Assembly: GCA_015060905.1 (NCBI GenBank)
Contig: SUXQ01000004.1
Location: 1-64,000 of the forward strand
DNA: 64,000 nt
Direction of reading: 5' to 3'
DNA from: Bacteroidales bacterium
GTDB lineage: Bacteria; Bacteroidota; Bacteroidia; Bacteroidales; Bacteroidaceae
The notes under the pieces were generated by a model. It saw nothing but the letters and a program-made list of their open reading frames with translations. It did no database searches and was not told the DNA's origin. Shown in pieces: positions 32,265 to 44,000 of this stretch. Position 1 is the first letter of the stretch, and the number at the start of each line of letters is the position of its first letter. Position numbers and translations under genes: made by a program.

Positions 32265-34040
32265 ATGAAACGTGGATTTTTATGGATGATGCTTGGCGTT
32301 GTCATGCTTTTTGCATCGTGTCAGAAGGAAACTGTTAGGGTTTCGGTTGTTGCAACCTCGGACTTGGAAACAGCCTTGTTTGCTAATGATTATAAGTATT
32401 CTATGGATGCTCGCGGAGGTTGTGCCCGCATTGCATCTTACCTGCGAACATTGAAAGGCGAAATAGGTGAACAGAATGTTGTTTATGTAGACAATGGTGA
32501 CATTCTTCCCGGTTGGCCTATCAACTATTACATGAAAAATGAAGAAAAGAGCGACACTACTTTGGCTGCAGCAGTGATGAACCTGTTGGGTTGTGAGGTT
32601 TATGGTATTGGAGAGGGGGATATTGCTCAGGGTAAGGAGTTATTGTCGCGTCACACAAAATCGATGAAAGGTAGCGCTGTGTGTGCCAACCTTGTAGATG
32701 CCGAAAGTGGCGAACTTATCTATAAGCCTTATGCAGTAGTAGAGCGCGGGGGCATGAAAATTGCTTTCCTCGGCCTTATTACCGAGTGGGCAGATAAGTA
32801 TATGAGCAAAGAAGATTTTGCAGGTCTGAGGGTTGAGAATGCCGAAATGGCCGCTAAACGCTGGATCGGGGAGATTATGAAAAATGAGAATCCTGATGTT
32901 GTGATAGGCCTTTTCCATATGGGTGTATCTTCTGTATCGAAACGTACAAAGTCGCGCGAGGATATGGCTGTTACTATTGCACGTAACGTTCCGGGCTTTG
33001 ACGCAATCATTTGTGGTCACGATGGTATCCGTCGTTCAAAAACTGTGGATAATATCAGTGGCAATAAGGTAGCATTGGCATCGCCCGGTCGTCGTGGTCT
33101 TTACGCTGTAAATGTTACAGTAACTGCCGAACGTGAGAAGAATGGCTTTAAGAACAAGATGGTGGATGTTAACATAAAATCAATCGCTTTACATGAGGTA
33201 AGCCAGGAATATAATGTCGCTATGCGTTCTCGCATAATCGACCTTAGACAGACCTATAATAGGCAAATTACAAATATCAAAAATAATGTATTCTCGGCCG
33301 ATGCTCTTTTCGGTCCTTCGGCTTACGTGGATTTTGTTCATAAGGTACAATTAAAGAATACGGGTGCAGATTTTTCATTTGCTCACCCTTATGAGTTTGA
33401 CGAATTTTTCCCTGAGGGAAAATTTTATCTTTCAGAAGTTAATCGCCTATGTCCCTACGACGGGAAATTATATACTATAAAAATGACAGGCGAGGAGATT
33501 CAGAAAATGCTAAGATACAGCGTTTTACATTTTTACAACATAATAAAAACTGAAAATCAGTTGCTTCTTAAATACGACGAAAAGAATAATAGACTTAAAG
33601 AAAATTGTAAATCTTTAGAATCTGTTGCCGGATTGCGATACAATGTAAATGTAAACAAAAGTATTAGAGATGGTAAATTGCAGATATTGAGCCTTGCAAA
33701 CGGCCGAGCTTTTGACCCCCAAAAAGAGTATACTGTTGCTGTTGCTCAAGAGTATGTATTGAAAAGCAATCTTGCAATGAACATTGGTGCAGGCATCAAA
33801 AAACATGAAATGCCTGAGCGCGTGATTGCTGTCAGCCAAAAGGACCTTGCCGAACTTGCACTTGAGTATTTAACAGAGGAAGGTACAATGGAAATGAAGC
33901 CTTTGAACAATTGGAGACTTCAACCCGCTGCATGGATAAACACTATTAAAGAGAATGAAATTAAAAAGTTAATGAACGTATCAAACGTGCCCGAGGCGGA
34001 AGTTGATGCAGAAGATGAGCCTGCCACCGCTTCGAAATAA
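32265..34040 (+). CDS. 5'-nucleotidase/UshA-like lipoprotein with altered metal ligands
   Basis: Lipoprotein of 591 residues (lipobox LFASC at 15-19) with the two-domain layout of UshA-type nucleotidases: a metallophosphatase domain (25-320) and a 5'-nucleotidase C domain (340-570). Several metal ligands differ from the family. The usual DxH is Asp33-Leu-Glu35; the GNHE block is GEGD at 116-119; GHTH is GHDG at 251-254. Asp79 in DNGD and His218 in LFHMG are kept. The enzyme may use another metal arrangement or be inactive. It is the first gene of an operon with a lipoprotein (24-base gap) and a TIR protein. TATATTTG at 32164-32171 is a possible -7 box. Confidence 0.85.
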   Translation: MKRGFLWMMLGVVMLFASCQKETVRVSVVATSDLETALFANDYKYSMDARGGCARIASYLRTLKGEIGEQNVVYVDNGDILPGWPINYYMKNEEKSDTTLAAAVMNLLGCEVYGIGEGDIAQGKELLSRHTKSMKGSAVCANLVDAESGELIYKPYAVVERGGMKIAFLGLITEWADKYMSKEDFAGLRVENAEMAAKRWIGEIMKNENPDVVIGLFHMGVSSVSKRTKSREDMAVTIARNVPGFDAIICGHDGIRRSKTVDNISGNKVALASPGRRGLYAVNVTVTAEREKNGFKNKMVDVNIKSIALHEVSQEYNVAMRSRIIDLRQTYNRQITNIKNNVFSADALFGPSAYVDFVHKVQLKNTGADFSFAHPYEFDEFFPEGKFYLSEVNRLCPYDGKLYTIKMTGEEIQKMLRYSVLHFYNIIKTENQLLLKYDEKNNRLKENCKSLESVAGLRYNVNVNKSIRDGKLQILSLANGRAFDPQKEYTVAVAQEYVLKSNLAMNIGAGIKKHEMPERVIAVSQKDLAELALEYLTEEGTMEMKPLNNWRLQPAAWINTIKENEIKKLMNVSNVPEAEVDAEDEPATASK

Positions 34041-34063
34041 TTAATAACACATAATAAAAAAGC

Positions 34064-34906
34064 ATGAAAAACACTTTTTTATATTTTATATTTTTATCTT
34101 TCTTCATCTTTGCTGCAACCGGTTGCAGCAAAGATGAAGAGGATTATAATGCCGACACAGCACCATCGTATTACAAGCCTTTGGAATATGAAAAAATGGT
34201 TGCTTCCATTGCAATTACCAGCACCGTAGATAAAAAGGACTATTCGTGGACCTACAATTTTGTTTACGACGCACAGAATCGTATAAAGGAGATTAACGGT
34301 ACATCAAAATTCTATGAAAATAAAATAAAGCAATTCTGCGAAGGAACAATTCAAACAAATTACTATTACAACAATGAGACTTTGAAAATAGAATATGTGT
34401 ATGATATTTATGTTCCAAGAACCGGAGAAAGTAAAAATATACCGGGAAAGTATTACGGATGTTTCGACAAAGAGGATGGAAAGTTAATTCAATTTGACGC
34501 GTTCGACTGTGAATATGAGGGATTGATGCTGAGCAAAGTTTATACAGATTATGGTACATCATTCGGTCTTGAATATGATAGAAACAACAATATTATAAAA
34601 ACTTATCAGTTTGATAGTATGGGCTATAAGCCCGTAGAAAAAACTATTCAAACGTATAAGTACAGTTTCTATAAAAACAAGACTAATATAGACTTTGCAT
34701 CATTCTTGGGATACAATATTGCCGAACGCATTACTGCATGCAATACTCTTCATCCGTATGAACTGTTCCATTTGGGTGCATTTGAAATGTTAGGTGCCAG
34801 GGGCACTTACCTTCCTGAAGGAGAATGGGAATTTGACACTGAGGGCTACCCTATAAAATATGTTTCGCCAAAAAACAGAACATACATTATAACATACAAA
34901 GAATAA
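34064..34906 (+). CDS. Lipoprotein of unknown function
   Basis: Lipoprotein of 280 residues with lipobox AATGC at 17-21 followed by an acidic tether (SKDEEDYNAD). The mature part is rich in Tyr, Asn and Lys and contains repeated strand-turn units such as YNFVYDAQNRIKEI and GLEYDRNNNIIKTY, like the YD-type beta units of Bacteroidetes surface lipoproteins (DUF4595-like). It lies between the nucleotidase-like gene and the TIR gene, one base before the latter, so all three are very likely one operon. The role is unknown. Confidence 0.75.
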   Translation: MKNTFLYFIFLSFFIFAATGCSKDEEDYNADTAPSYYKPLEYEKMVASIAITSTVDKKDYSWTYNFVYDAQNRIKEINGTSKFYENKIKQFCEGTIQTNYYYNNETLKIEYVYDIYVPRTGESKNIPGKYYGCFDKEDGKLIQFDAFDCEYEGLMLSKVYTDYGTSFGLEYDRNNNIIKTYQFDSMGYKPVEKTIQTYKYSFYKNKTNIDFASFLGYNIAERITACNTLHPYELFHLGAFEMLGARGTYLPEGEWEFDTEGYPIKYVSPKNRTYIITYKE

Positions 34907-34907
34907 T

Positions 34908-35537
34908 ATGATGTACGACGTTTTTATATCTTGCACCGGGACCGACGTAAAAATTGCCGAGCGTCTGGCGGCCTATCTTAAATATTACAATGTGGAGTGC
35001 TTCGTTGCACACAGAGATATTCCTGCCGACGTACCTTGGGCGCATGGTATTGCCGAAGCGATAAGAAACAGCAAGATAATGATAGCTCTCTTCTCGGAGG
35101 ATTTTAACACCGGCGTTTGGATGGACGATGAACTGAAAACTGCAAATACATCAGGCGTACCCATTTTAACGTTCCGCTTGTGCGATACTCCCTTTGGCGA
35201 GACAAAGGCTGTATTCCTGAGAAACACTGTCTGCGTGGATGCGGGCGATGATGCAGAGGGCAAATTTCCTGCAATGTACGAAGAGGTGTGCAATATGCTG
35301 GGAATGCCCATAGAAAATGCGCTGCCGGTAGAAGAGGTTTTAATAGAAAAGCAACCGGAAACCACCACAGTTTCGCAAGAGACAGAAATTGCCCCGGAGA
35401 AGCAGGAGGCGGATGTTAAAAAAGAAAAAAGCGTAACTAAAAATTCCGCGCGCAGCCTGCTGCCGGCAATAATAATAGGAGTAGTGCTGATGCTTGTAGT
35501 AAAGTTGTTTTTAGATTGGATTTTAGAAGCTGTTTAA
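34908..35537 (+). CDS. TIR-domain protein with C-terminal membrane anchor
   Basis: Protein of 209 residues. The TIR domain (2-130) opens YDVFISCTGTDVKIAERL and contains FVAHRDIPADVPWAHGIAEA. The position of the catalytic Glu of NAD-cleaving TIRs is occupied: Glu75 in FNTGVWMDDELK. A charged linker (140-182) leads to one membrane helix at about 183-205 (SLLPAIIIGVVLMLVVKLFL). Tail-anchored TIR proteins are candidates for defence or stress effectors; NADase activity is inferred. The last residues LEAV and the stop TAA are encoded by the end of a repeat element (35524-35543), so the original C-terminus may have differed. Confidence 0.87.
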   Translation: MMYDVFISCTGTDVKIAERLAAYLKYYNVECFVAHRDIPADVPWAHGIAEAIRNSKIMIALFSEDFNTGVWMDDELKTANTSGVPILTFRLCDTPFGETKAVFLRNTVCVDAGDDAEGKFPAMYEEVCNMLGMPIENALPVEEVLIEKQPETTTVSQETEIAPEKQEADVKKEKSVTKNSARSLLPAIIIGVVLMLVVKLFLDWILEAV

Positions 35538-35560
35538 ATTTCTTTCAAAAAGTAATTATA
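35524..35560. repeat. Solo end of the MITE-like element
   Basis: TTAGAAGCTGTTTAAATTT followed by CTTTC and AAAAAGTAATTATATTA matches the outer end (CTTTC end) of the elements at 10.0, 54.0 and 58.5 kb. The rest of the element is missing. It forms the last codons and the stop codon of the TIR gene. Confidence 0.75.
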
Positions 35561-35575
35561 TTAAATTATCGAATC

Positions 35576-35610
35576 AAGCGTATGTTTTTTGCAACATACG
35601 CTTATTTTTT
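35576..35610 (+). terminator. Terminator after the TIR operon
   Basis: A perfect 11-bp stem (35576-35586 with 35593-35603) is followed by a T-run. Confidence 0.85.
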
Positions 35611-35663
35611 CATTTTAAATTCGTACCTTCGCACGACGTGAATAAAATAAAAAATATATAATT

Positions 35664-36086
35664 ATGAAAAAGATTTTTACCTTATCGTTAGTGGCTTTTA
35701 TGATGGTTGCCACAATGTGTGTATCTTCTTGCAGCACAGCAAAGTCTGTAAACAAGGCATTTGAGAAGAATGGCTATGTACTTACAGCACTTACCCCTGC
35801 ACAGCAGATTGAAGTTTGTCCCGTTGTTGCAAAATTTCCTTCATTCCCTGTTGAAGCAATGGGTTATTTGACTTTGGGAAATTCATGCACCTTTATTTAT
35901 GCTATCGACCAGGCTACATGGGACAGCTACGCTGCTCAGTTGCAGAGTGCTGGATTCTCGAACATGGGTATCGGCTATGTGAAGGCTGACAAGAGTGCCG
36001 GCGTTACATACAATGTAAGCGCAAAAGCTACTACAATCTACAAACAGGACTTTATGTTGGTTACATTTACATCAGCAGCATTCTAA
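35664..36086 (+). CDS. Small lipoprotein of unknown function
   Basis: Lipoprotein of 140 residues with lipobox VSSC at 20-23. The mature part contains NGYVLTALTPAQQIEVCPVV and a Ser/Tyr-rich second half, with one further Cys pair. I do not recognise the family. TACCTTCG at 35624-35631 is a -7-like box 33 bases before the start. It has its own strong terminator and is probably transcribed alone, and possibly at a high level. Confidence 0.75.
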   Translation: MKKIFTLSLVAFMMVATMCVSSCSTAKSVNKAFEKNGYVLTALTPAQQIEVCPVVAKFPSFPVEAMGYLTLGNSCTFIYAIDQATWDSYAAQLQSAGFSNMGIGYVKADKSAGVTYNVSAKATTIYKQDFMLVTFTSAAF

Positions 36087-36105
36087 TTTAATCAGATATT
36101 TGTGT

Positions 36106-36143
36106 GTCGGTGCATCAAAAAAAATGGTGCACCGACTTTTTTT
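36106..36143 (+). terminator. Terminator after the small lipoprotein
   Basis: A perfect 9-bp GC-rich stem (36106-36114 with 36128-36136) is followed by seven Ts. Confidence 0.9.
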
Positions 36144-36146
36144 ATC

Positions 36147-38196
<2,050 letters not shown>

Positions 38197-38287
38197 TTTG
38201 AGATTTAAAGGTTATTAAAAACTCTCTTAATTTCTTTAAATGAAAATATTAATGTAAATTTGCAGCCGATTTTAATAGAATATTTTT

Positions 38288-39175
38288 ATGACGCAAAAAA
38301 GAATGAGAGGTATGGGTGTTGCAATAATTACACCTTTTACCGAGACAAACGAAGTTGATTATGCGGCACTTGAAAGATTGGTAGACTTGCATCTTAACAG
38401 TGGCACCGATTTTTTGTGTGTGCAAGGTACAACGGGAGAGACTCCCACACTTTCAATCGACGAGAAGCGTAACATTCGAAAGCGTGTAATAGAGCAAGTG
38501 AACGGACGCATGGGCATTATGCTCGGTTGCGGTGGTAACAATACTCAAGCAGTTATAAACGAGTTGCAGACAGAGGATTTTACCGGTGTTGATGGCATTC
38601 TGTGCGTTGTTCCATATTACAACAAGCCCAATCAAGAGGGAATGTACCAACATTTCAAGGCAATAGCCGACTCGACGGCTCTACCTATATATCTTTACAA
38701 TGTTCCCGGACGTACAGGTGTAAACATGCACCCCGAAACAACCGTCAGACTTGCAAAAGAGTGCAGCAACATCATAGGATTCAAGGCTGCATCGGGCAAT
38801 ATTGAGCAGATTAAAAGATTGATAGCCACAAAGCCCGATACTTTGGATGTTCTTTCGGGTGACGACGGCCTTACATACGACATAATGAAAGCCGGTGGCG
38901 TCGGTGTTATTTCCGTATTTGGAAATGTCTACCCCAAAGAGTGTGTGGAACTTGTTCGTCTGTTACAACAAGAGAAATACGACGAAGCAAAAGTGTTGAG
39001 CGACCGTTACTCGGAAATGTTCAGACTGTTGTTTGCCGATGGTAACCCGGGAGGCGCAAAAGCACAGTTGAGCAATATGGGTTATATAAAGAATATACTT
39101 CGTCTGCCGTTGGTGCCTGTAAGCGATGATGTTCGTGAAGCATTAAGGATTGAGGGCGAAAATTTTAAAAAATAA
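38288..39175 (+). CDS. dapA: 4-hydroxy-tetrahydrodipicolinate synthase
   Basis: Condenses pyruvate with aspartate semialdehyde in lysine and diaminopimelate synthesis. The protein is 295 residues, a TIM barrel. The Schiff-base Lys166 lies in IIGFKAASGN and the catalytic Tyr137 in YLYNVPGRTG; the pyruvate-binding GTTGETPTL motif is at 47-55. TAAATTTG at 38255-38262 is a possible -7 box. It follows ligA by 91 bases and has a hairpin after it. Confidence 0.96.
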   Translation: MTQKRMRGMGVAIITPFTETNEVDYAALERLVDLHLNSGTDFLCVQGTTGETPTLSIDEKRNIRKRVIEQVNGRMGIMLGCGGNNTQAVINELQTEDFTGVDGILCVVPYYNKPNQEGMYQHFKAIADSTALPIYLYNVPGRTGVNMHPETTVRLAKECSNIIGFKAASGNIEQIKRLIATKPDTLDVLSGDDGLTYDIMKAGGVGVISVFGNVYPKECVELVRLLQQEKYDEAKVLSDRYSEMFRLLFADGNPGGAKAQLSNMGYIKNILRLPLVPVSDDVREALRIEGENFKK

Positions 39176-39192
39176 AAGTAATATATATTCTG

Positions 39193-39232
39193 ACAAAGAC
39201 AACAACCTATAAAAAAGGATTGTTGTCTTTGT
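39193..39232 (+). terminator. Hairpin after dapA
   Basis: A perfect 13-bp stem (39193-39205 with 39220-39232) without a clear T-run. It may be a weak terminator or protect the 3' end of the dapA message. Confidence 0.5.
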
Positions 39233-39251
39233 GTAGTTTAAGAAATATAAC

Positions 39252-40214
39252 ATGAAGCCTAGAGTTCTTATTACATACAATATTTATCGCGACGTGTATA
39301 AAGAGGTGTTGAAGGATTTTGACATCACAATGCCTGCCGAGGGGATGGAAACATTCACTTACGAAGATGTGCTGCCCGTTGTCGATTCATTCGACGCTAT
39401 TTTGTCAATGTGGAATTTCCCCATCGACAAACAGTTGCTCGATGCTGCAAAAAGGCTTAAGATTGTATCGAACTATGCTGTCGGCTATGATAATATTGAT
39501 GTTGTTTATGCCACTCGTTGCGGGGTGGCTGTTGCAAACACTCCCGACCCTGTTACCGAGCCTACCGCAGATATTGCTATGGGACTGATGCTCTCGTTGA
39601 TGCGTCGCATTGTAGATTGCGACAATATGTTACGCGCAAAAAAATTGAAGTGGGGTATAATGAATAATCTTGGTACATCACTGTCGGGTAAACAGTTGGG
39701 TATCATAGGAATGGGGCGCATAGGCAAGGCTGTTGCTCGCCGTGCGCTTGCGTGCGGAATGAACATTGCCTACCATAATCGCAACCGTCTGGGGGCTACC
39801 GACGAAAAGTTGTATGGTGCAAAATATATGGCACTCGACGAGCTTATTGCAACTTCGGATGTTGTGTCGCTGAATGCTCCGCTGACAAGCGAAACGTATC
39901 ATATTATAGACGCCGAGCGTCTTGCGCAGATGAAGCGCGACGCTTTTCTGATAAACACTGCGCGTGGACCTCTTGTGGATGAAAAAGCCCTTATCGAGGC
40001 TCTGAAAAATGGCACGATAAAGGGTGCGGGACTCGATGTTTTTGAGACGGGCGACTCGGTGTGTGACGAATTGCTTGCGTTGCCAAATACAGTGCTTGTG
40101 CCACATATTGGTACTCAGACTGTGGAGGCGCGCAGGGAAATGGCTGAATTTGCTGCAACGAACATTGTGAATTTTTTCAATGGTGGAAAAGTTGCGCAAG
40201 TGAATAAATTTTAA
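39252..40214 (+). CDS. D-isomer-specific 2-hydroxyacid dehydrogenase
   Basis: NAD(P)-dependent dehydrogenase of 320 residues. The dinucleotide-binding loop is GIIGMGRIGKAVARR at about 150-165; the substrate Arg lies in INTARGPLVDE; the catalytic His lies in LVPHIGTQTVEAR. Members of this group reduce glyoxylate, hydroxypyruvate or other 2-ketoacids; the exact substrate cannot be read here. It starts the run 39252-46552 of closely spaced plus-strand genes and is 19 bases from the next one. Confidence 0.88.
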   Translation: MKPRVLITYNIYRDVYKEVLKDFDITMPAEGMETFTYEDVLPVVDSFDAILSMWNFPIDKQLLDAAKRLKIVSNYAVGYDNIDVVYATRCGVAVANTPDPVTEPTADIAMGLMLSLMRRIVDCDNMLRAKKLKWGIMNNLGTSLSGKQLGIIGMGRIGKAVARRALACGMNIAYHNRNRLGATDEKLYGAKYMALDELIATSDVVSLNAPLTSETYHIIDAERLAQMKRDAFLINTARGPLVDEKALIEALKNGTIKGAGLDVFETGDSVCDELLALPNTVLVPHIGTQTVEARREMAEFAATNIVNFFNGGKVAQVNKF

Positions 40215-40233
40215 GAGATTAGGGGGATAGGGA

Positions 40234-41001
40234 TTGAATGTGAATCTTGCAGCTTTCTTGAACGAGAAGGCCGATAAATATAATTGTATCGAATTTATAA
40301 AAAACGACCCGGTACAGTTTCCTCACGCATTCGGCGAAAAGCGCGACATTGAGATTGCTGCTTTTCTGGCGTCGGTTATTGCGTGGGGCAACAGGCGGAT
40401 GATTATAAATTCCGGAAAAAAGTTGTTCGGCGAAATTATGGGTAACCGCCCATACGAATATGTGATGCGCGGAGAGTGGGAGAGGGCCGAGGGCTCGATA
40501 AATATCCACCGAACATTTTTCATGCGCGACCTTGTATATTTGTGTCGTGGATTGCGATATATTTATTCGGGTTACGATAGTTTGGAAGGTATTTTTGTTG
40601 CCGAGGATGTGTGGAGGGGAATAGAGGCTTTTCGTTCTATACTTATAGATGCGAACGAGGGGGAAACGTCGCGGCATATTTCTAATCCCGTGAGTGAGAA
40701 GGGACGTGCGGCGTCGGCGTGCAAACGTCTGAATATGATGCTTCGTTGGCTGTGCCGCAAGGATGGAATTGTAGACTTGGGAATTTGGGAAAATATTTCG
40801 CCCGATAAGCTGATGATTCCTTTGGACGTGCATGTGGCTCGCATCAGTCGCGAACTTGGACTTTTGCAACGTAAGCAGAATGATAGAAAGAGTGTTGAAC
40901 AGCTAACTGCGCAGTTGCGCGAACTTTCGCCCGACGACCCTGTAAAATATGACTTTGCCTTGTTTGGCATTGGAGTTGAAGAGAAAAGTGTAAATATGTA
41001 A
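40234..41001 (+). CDS. TIGR02757 family protein
   Basis: Protein of 255 residues of a family conserved in Bacteroidetes (TIGR02757, DUF2400) with no known activity. Characteristic stretches are DIEIAAFLASVIAWGNRR, NPVSEKGRAASACKRLNMML and KLMIPLDVHVARISRELGLL, the last resembling helix-hairpin-helix glycosylase-like folds. The start is either TTG at 40234 or GTG at 40240; no ATG fits. The downstream gene begins 4 bases after its stop, so it is operonic with the tricorn-like gene. Confidence 0.85.
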   Translation: MNVNLAAFLNEKADKYNCIEFIKNDPVQFPHAFGEKRDIEIAAFLASVIAWGNRRMIINSGKKLFGEIMGNRPYEYVMRGEWERAEGSINIHRTFFMRDLVYLCRGLRYIYSGYDSLEGIFVAEDVWRGIEAFRSILIDANEGETSRHISNPVSEKGRAASACKRLNMMLRWLCRKDGIVDLGIWENISPDKLMIPLDVHVARISRELGLLQRKQNDRKSVEQLTAQLRELSPDDPVKYDFALFGIGVEEKSVNM

Positions 41002-41005
41002 TTAT

Positions 41006-44000
41006 ATGGATTTTATGAAGAGATTTTTATTATCTGCATTAATGTCGGTGGCAATGTGTGCTGCATTGTCGGCCGAAGAGGCGCGTCTGTTGCGTTTTCC
41101 GGCTGTTGGTGGCGAAACTATTGTTTTTGGCTATGCAGGCGACCTATATTCTGTTTCTGTAAACGGTGGCGAGGCAAAGAAACTAACATACGGCGACAGC
41201 TATGATATGTTTGCGAAAATTTCGCCCGATGGAAAGACTATTGCTTTTACCGGTCAGTATGATGGAAACACCGAGGTTTATACAATGCCTTTGACCGGTG
41301 GCGAGCCTAAGCGCGTGACATATACTGCAAAGGTCGAGCGCGACAATGTTGGCGACCGCATGGGTCCCAATAATATAGTCATGGGGTGGTCGCCCGACGG
41401 AAAAGAGATTATTTTCCGTTCAAAGTGGTACGCTTTTTGCGGTACACGCGGATTGGTATTCAAAGTAAATGCCGAGGGAGGCTCGCCTGTTCAGATTCCA
41501 ATGACTGAGTGCTCGTGGTGTTCTTACTCGCCCGATGGCAAGCAGTTTGCCTTTAACCGTATGTTCCGCGAGTTCCGCACATGGAAACATTATGCGGGTG
41601 GTCAGGCTGATGAAATTTGGCTGAACAAGGTGGGAACGACCGAAATGAAGAAACTCACTGAAAATAGCAATCAGGACCTGTTCCCAATGTGGATAGGCGA
41701 CTGTATTTATTTTATAAGCGACCGCGATTATACAATGAATCTCTTTAAATACGATACTAAGAGTGGCGCAACAACCAAACTTACCGACTTTAAAGAGTAT
41801 GATATAAAATTCCCCGCAGCATCGGACAAATATATTGTCTTTGAGAATGGCGGATACATTTACAAATATGTTGTTGCCGACAGCAGTTGTTCGAAGGTAA
41901 ATATTTCGTTGAGTGATATTAATCTTGCGGCACGTCCCGAATTTCGTACAGTAAGCGGACGCGCCTGCACAATGTCGCCTGACGGCGAACGTGCCCTTGT
42001 GGTTGCACGCGGAGAGATTTTTTCGGTTCCTGCACAGAAGGGTGCAGTTTACAACCTTACAAACACCCCCGATGGTCACGAGCGTGACGCAGCATGGTCG
42101 CCCGACGGAAAATGGATTGCATACTTTTCGGACAAAAGTGGAGAGTATCAGCTATATATGCTCGACACAGAAAAGCTCAACGACCCTGCATCGGCAAAGG
42201 CTGTAACATATTTCAAGGATGGTTACCCATCGTCGCCCAAATGGAGCGGCGACAGTCGTTTCCTGCTTTTCAGCACCGACAAACGCGAGGTTTATCGTTA
42301 CGACGTATCATCAAAGACACTCACGCGCATACTCGCAAGCAACGAGGGTAATATATATGATGTAAACATTTCGCCCGACAATAATTGGGTAGCTTACACC
42401 ACCGCCGGCGAAAATAATATGAATCGTGTATATATTTACAGCATGATTAACAAAAAGAGCGTGCCCGTTACCGTCAAATGGTTCGACGCAAATGCTCCCC
42501 GTTGGTCGGATGATGGAAAATATCTCTTTTTTGTTTCTTATCGCAAATATGATATAAACTATTCATCGGTCGAGTGGAACACAAGCTTCTCGAAGCGTAA
42601 CTATATGTTTGTCCTTCCCTTGAAAAAGGATACTCCGCTGCCCAATGAGTTTAAGGCCGACGAATTTGCAATGAACAATAAAGTCGAGGAGAAAAAGGCC
42701 GAAGAGAAGAAGAAAGAGAATAAAAAAGCAGATAAGAAAGAGGAAAATAATTGCATAGAAATTGACTTTGACGGAATTGAGGAGCGTGCGGCAGTTCTTT
42801 TCGATGAAGAGGGTGGATACTCGCTCAACGGATGCTTCGACGGCAAGCTCTACTATTCGCATAATGGAAAGAACAAAAGACTCGACCTTGCAAGCATGGA
42901 GAGTAAGGATTTTGACGTGAACAGCGTCATCTGTTACTTCCCTGCAACTAAAAAAGCCCTTCTCTCGGGCAGCAAAATTGCCGACATTAACAACCCCGGT
43001 GGAGCAAAAAAGGTAAAAACAGATAATCTGCCCATGATAATCGACCACCGTAAAGAGTGGAAACAGATGTTCGAGGAGTCGTGGCGCGTATTCCGCGATT
43101 GTTTTTACGTAAAGAATATGCACGGTGCCGATTGGAAGGCTATGCACGACCGCTACGCGGTGATGCTGCCGTATGTGAACCACCGTCACGACCTTACCTA
43201 TCTTATCAGCGAATTGATAGGCGAGGCAGGCGTGGGACACGCCTATATTACTTCGGGCGAGGCTCCTGCTCCAAAGGCAGTGCCTGTGGGCTTGTTGGGC
43301 GGAAAATTTTCTAAAGATAAAAATGGTAATTATCGCATCGACTATATTTTCGAGGGCGAGGATTGGAACAGTGGCGTAAAATCGCCGTTGCGTGCCCCCG
43401 GAATAAATGCAGTCTGCGGCGATTATATTGTAGCCATCGACGGAGTGCCTGCAAAGAATTTCAGCGAGATTTACGAAGCTCTCGTGGGGAAAGTAGGAAT
43501 GACAGTCGCGCTCGACATTAATAAAAAGTCGTCGAACGATGGCGCGCGTCGCGTATATGTGAGCCCTATTGCATCGGAGCAGGGGCTTGCTTACCACGAT
43601 TGGGTTACCCGCAACATTGCAATCGTCGATTCTCTCTCGGGAGGAAAAGTAGGTTACGTTCACATTCCGGACATGGGCGCGAACGGAATGACCTTCTTTA
43701 CAAAATATTTTTATCCGCAGCTCGAGAAGAAGGCCCTGCTCATCGACGACCGCATGAATGGCGGAGGTAACGTTTCGCCCATGATTCTCGAACGTTTGCA
43801 GCGCGAGGTTTATCGCATCACTATGGGACGCAACCGCAAGGGTGGAGTAGTACCCGCACAGGCCCACTATGGTCCCAAACTGTGTCTGATGGATAAATAT
43901 TCAATGTCTGACGGCGACCAATTCCCTCATGGATTCCGCAAGCTGGGCATAGGCAAACTTATGGGCTGCCGCTCATGGGGAGGCATCGTAGGAATAACAG

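Noticed and set aside
41278-43315. CRISPR-like or tandem DNA repeat in the tricorn-like gene
   Set aside because: The repeats are protein-level propeller blades (SPDGK motifs), not conserved DNA repeats with spacers.
42563-43867. 434-codon open frame on the minus strand
   Set aside because: Antisense to the tricorn-like gene, whose propellers and catalytic motifs are clear; the frame has no recognisable domain and reflects codon bias.
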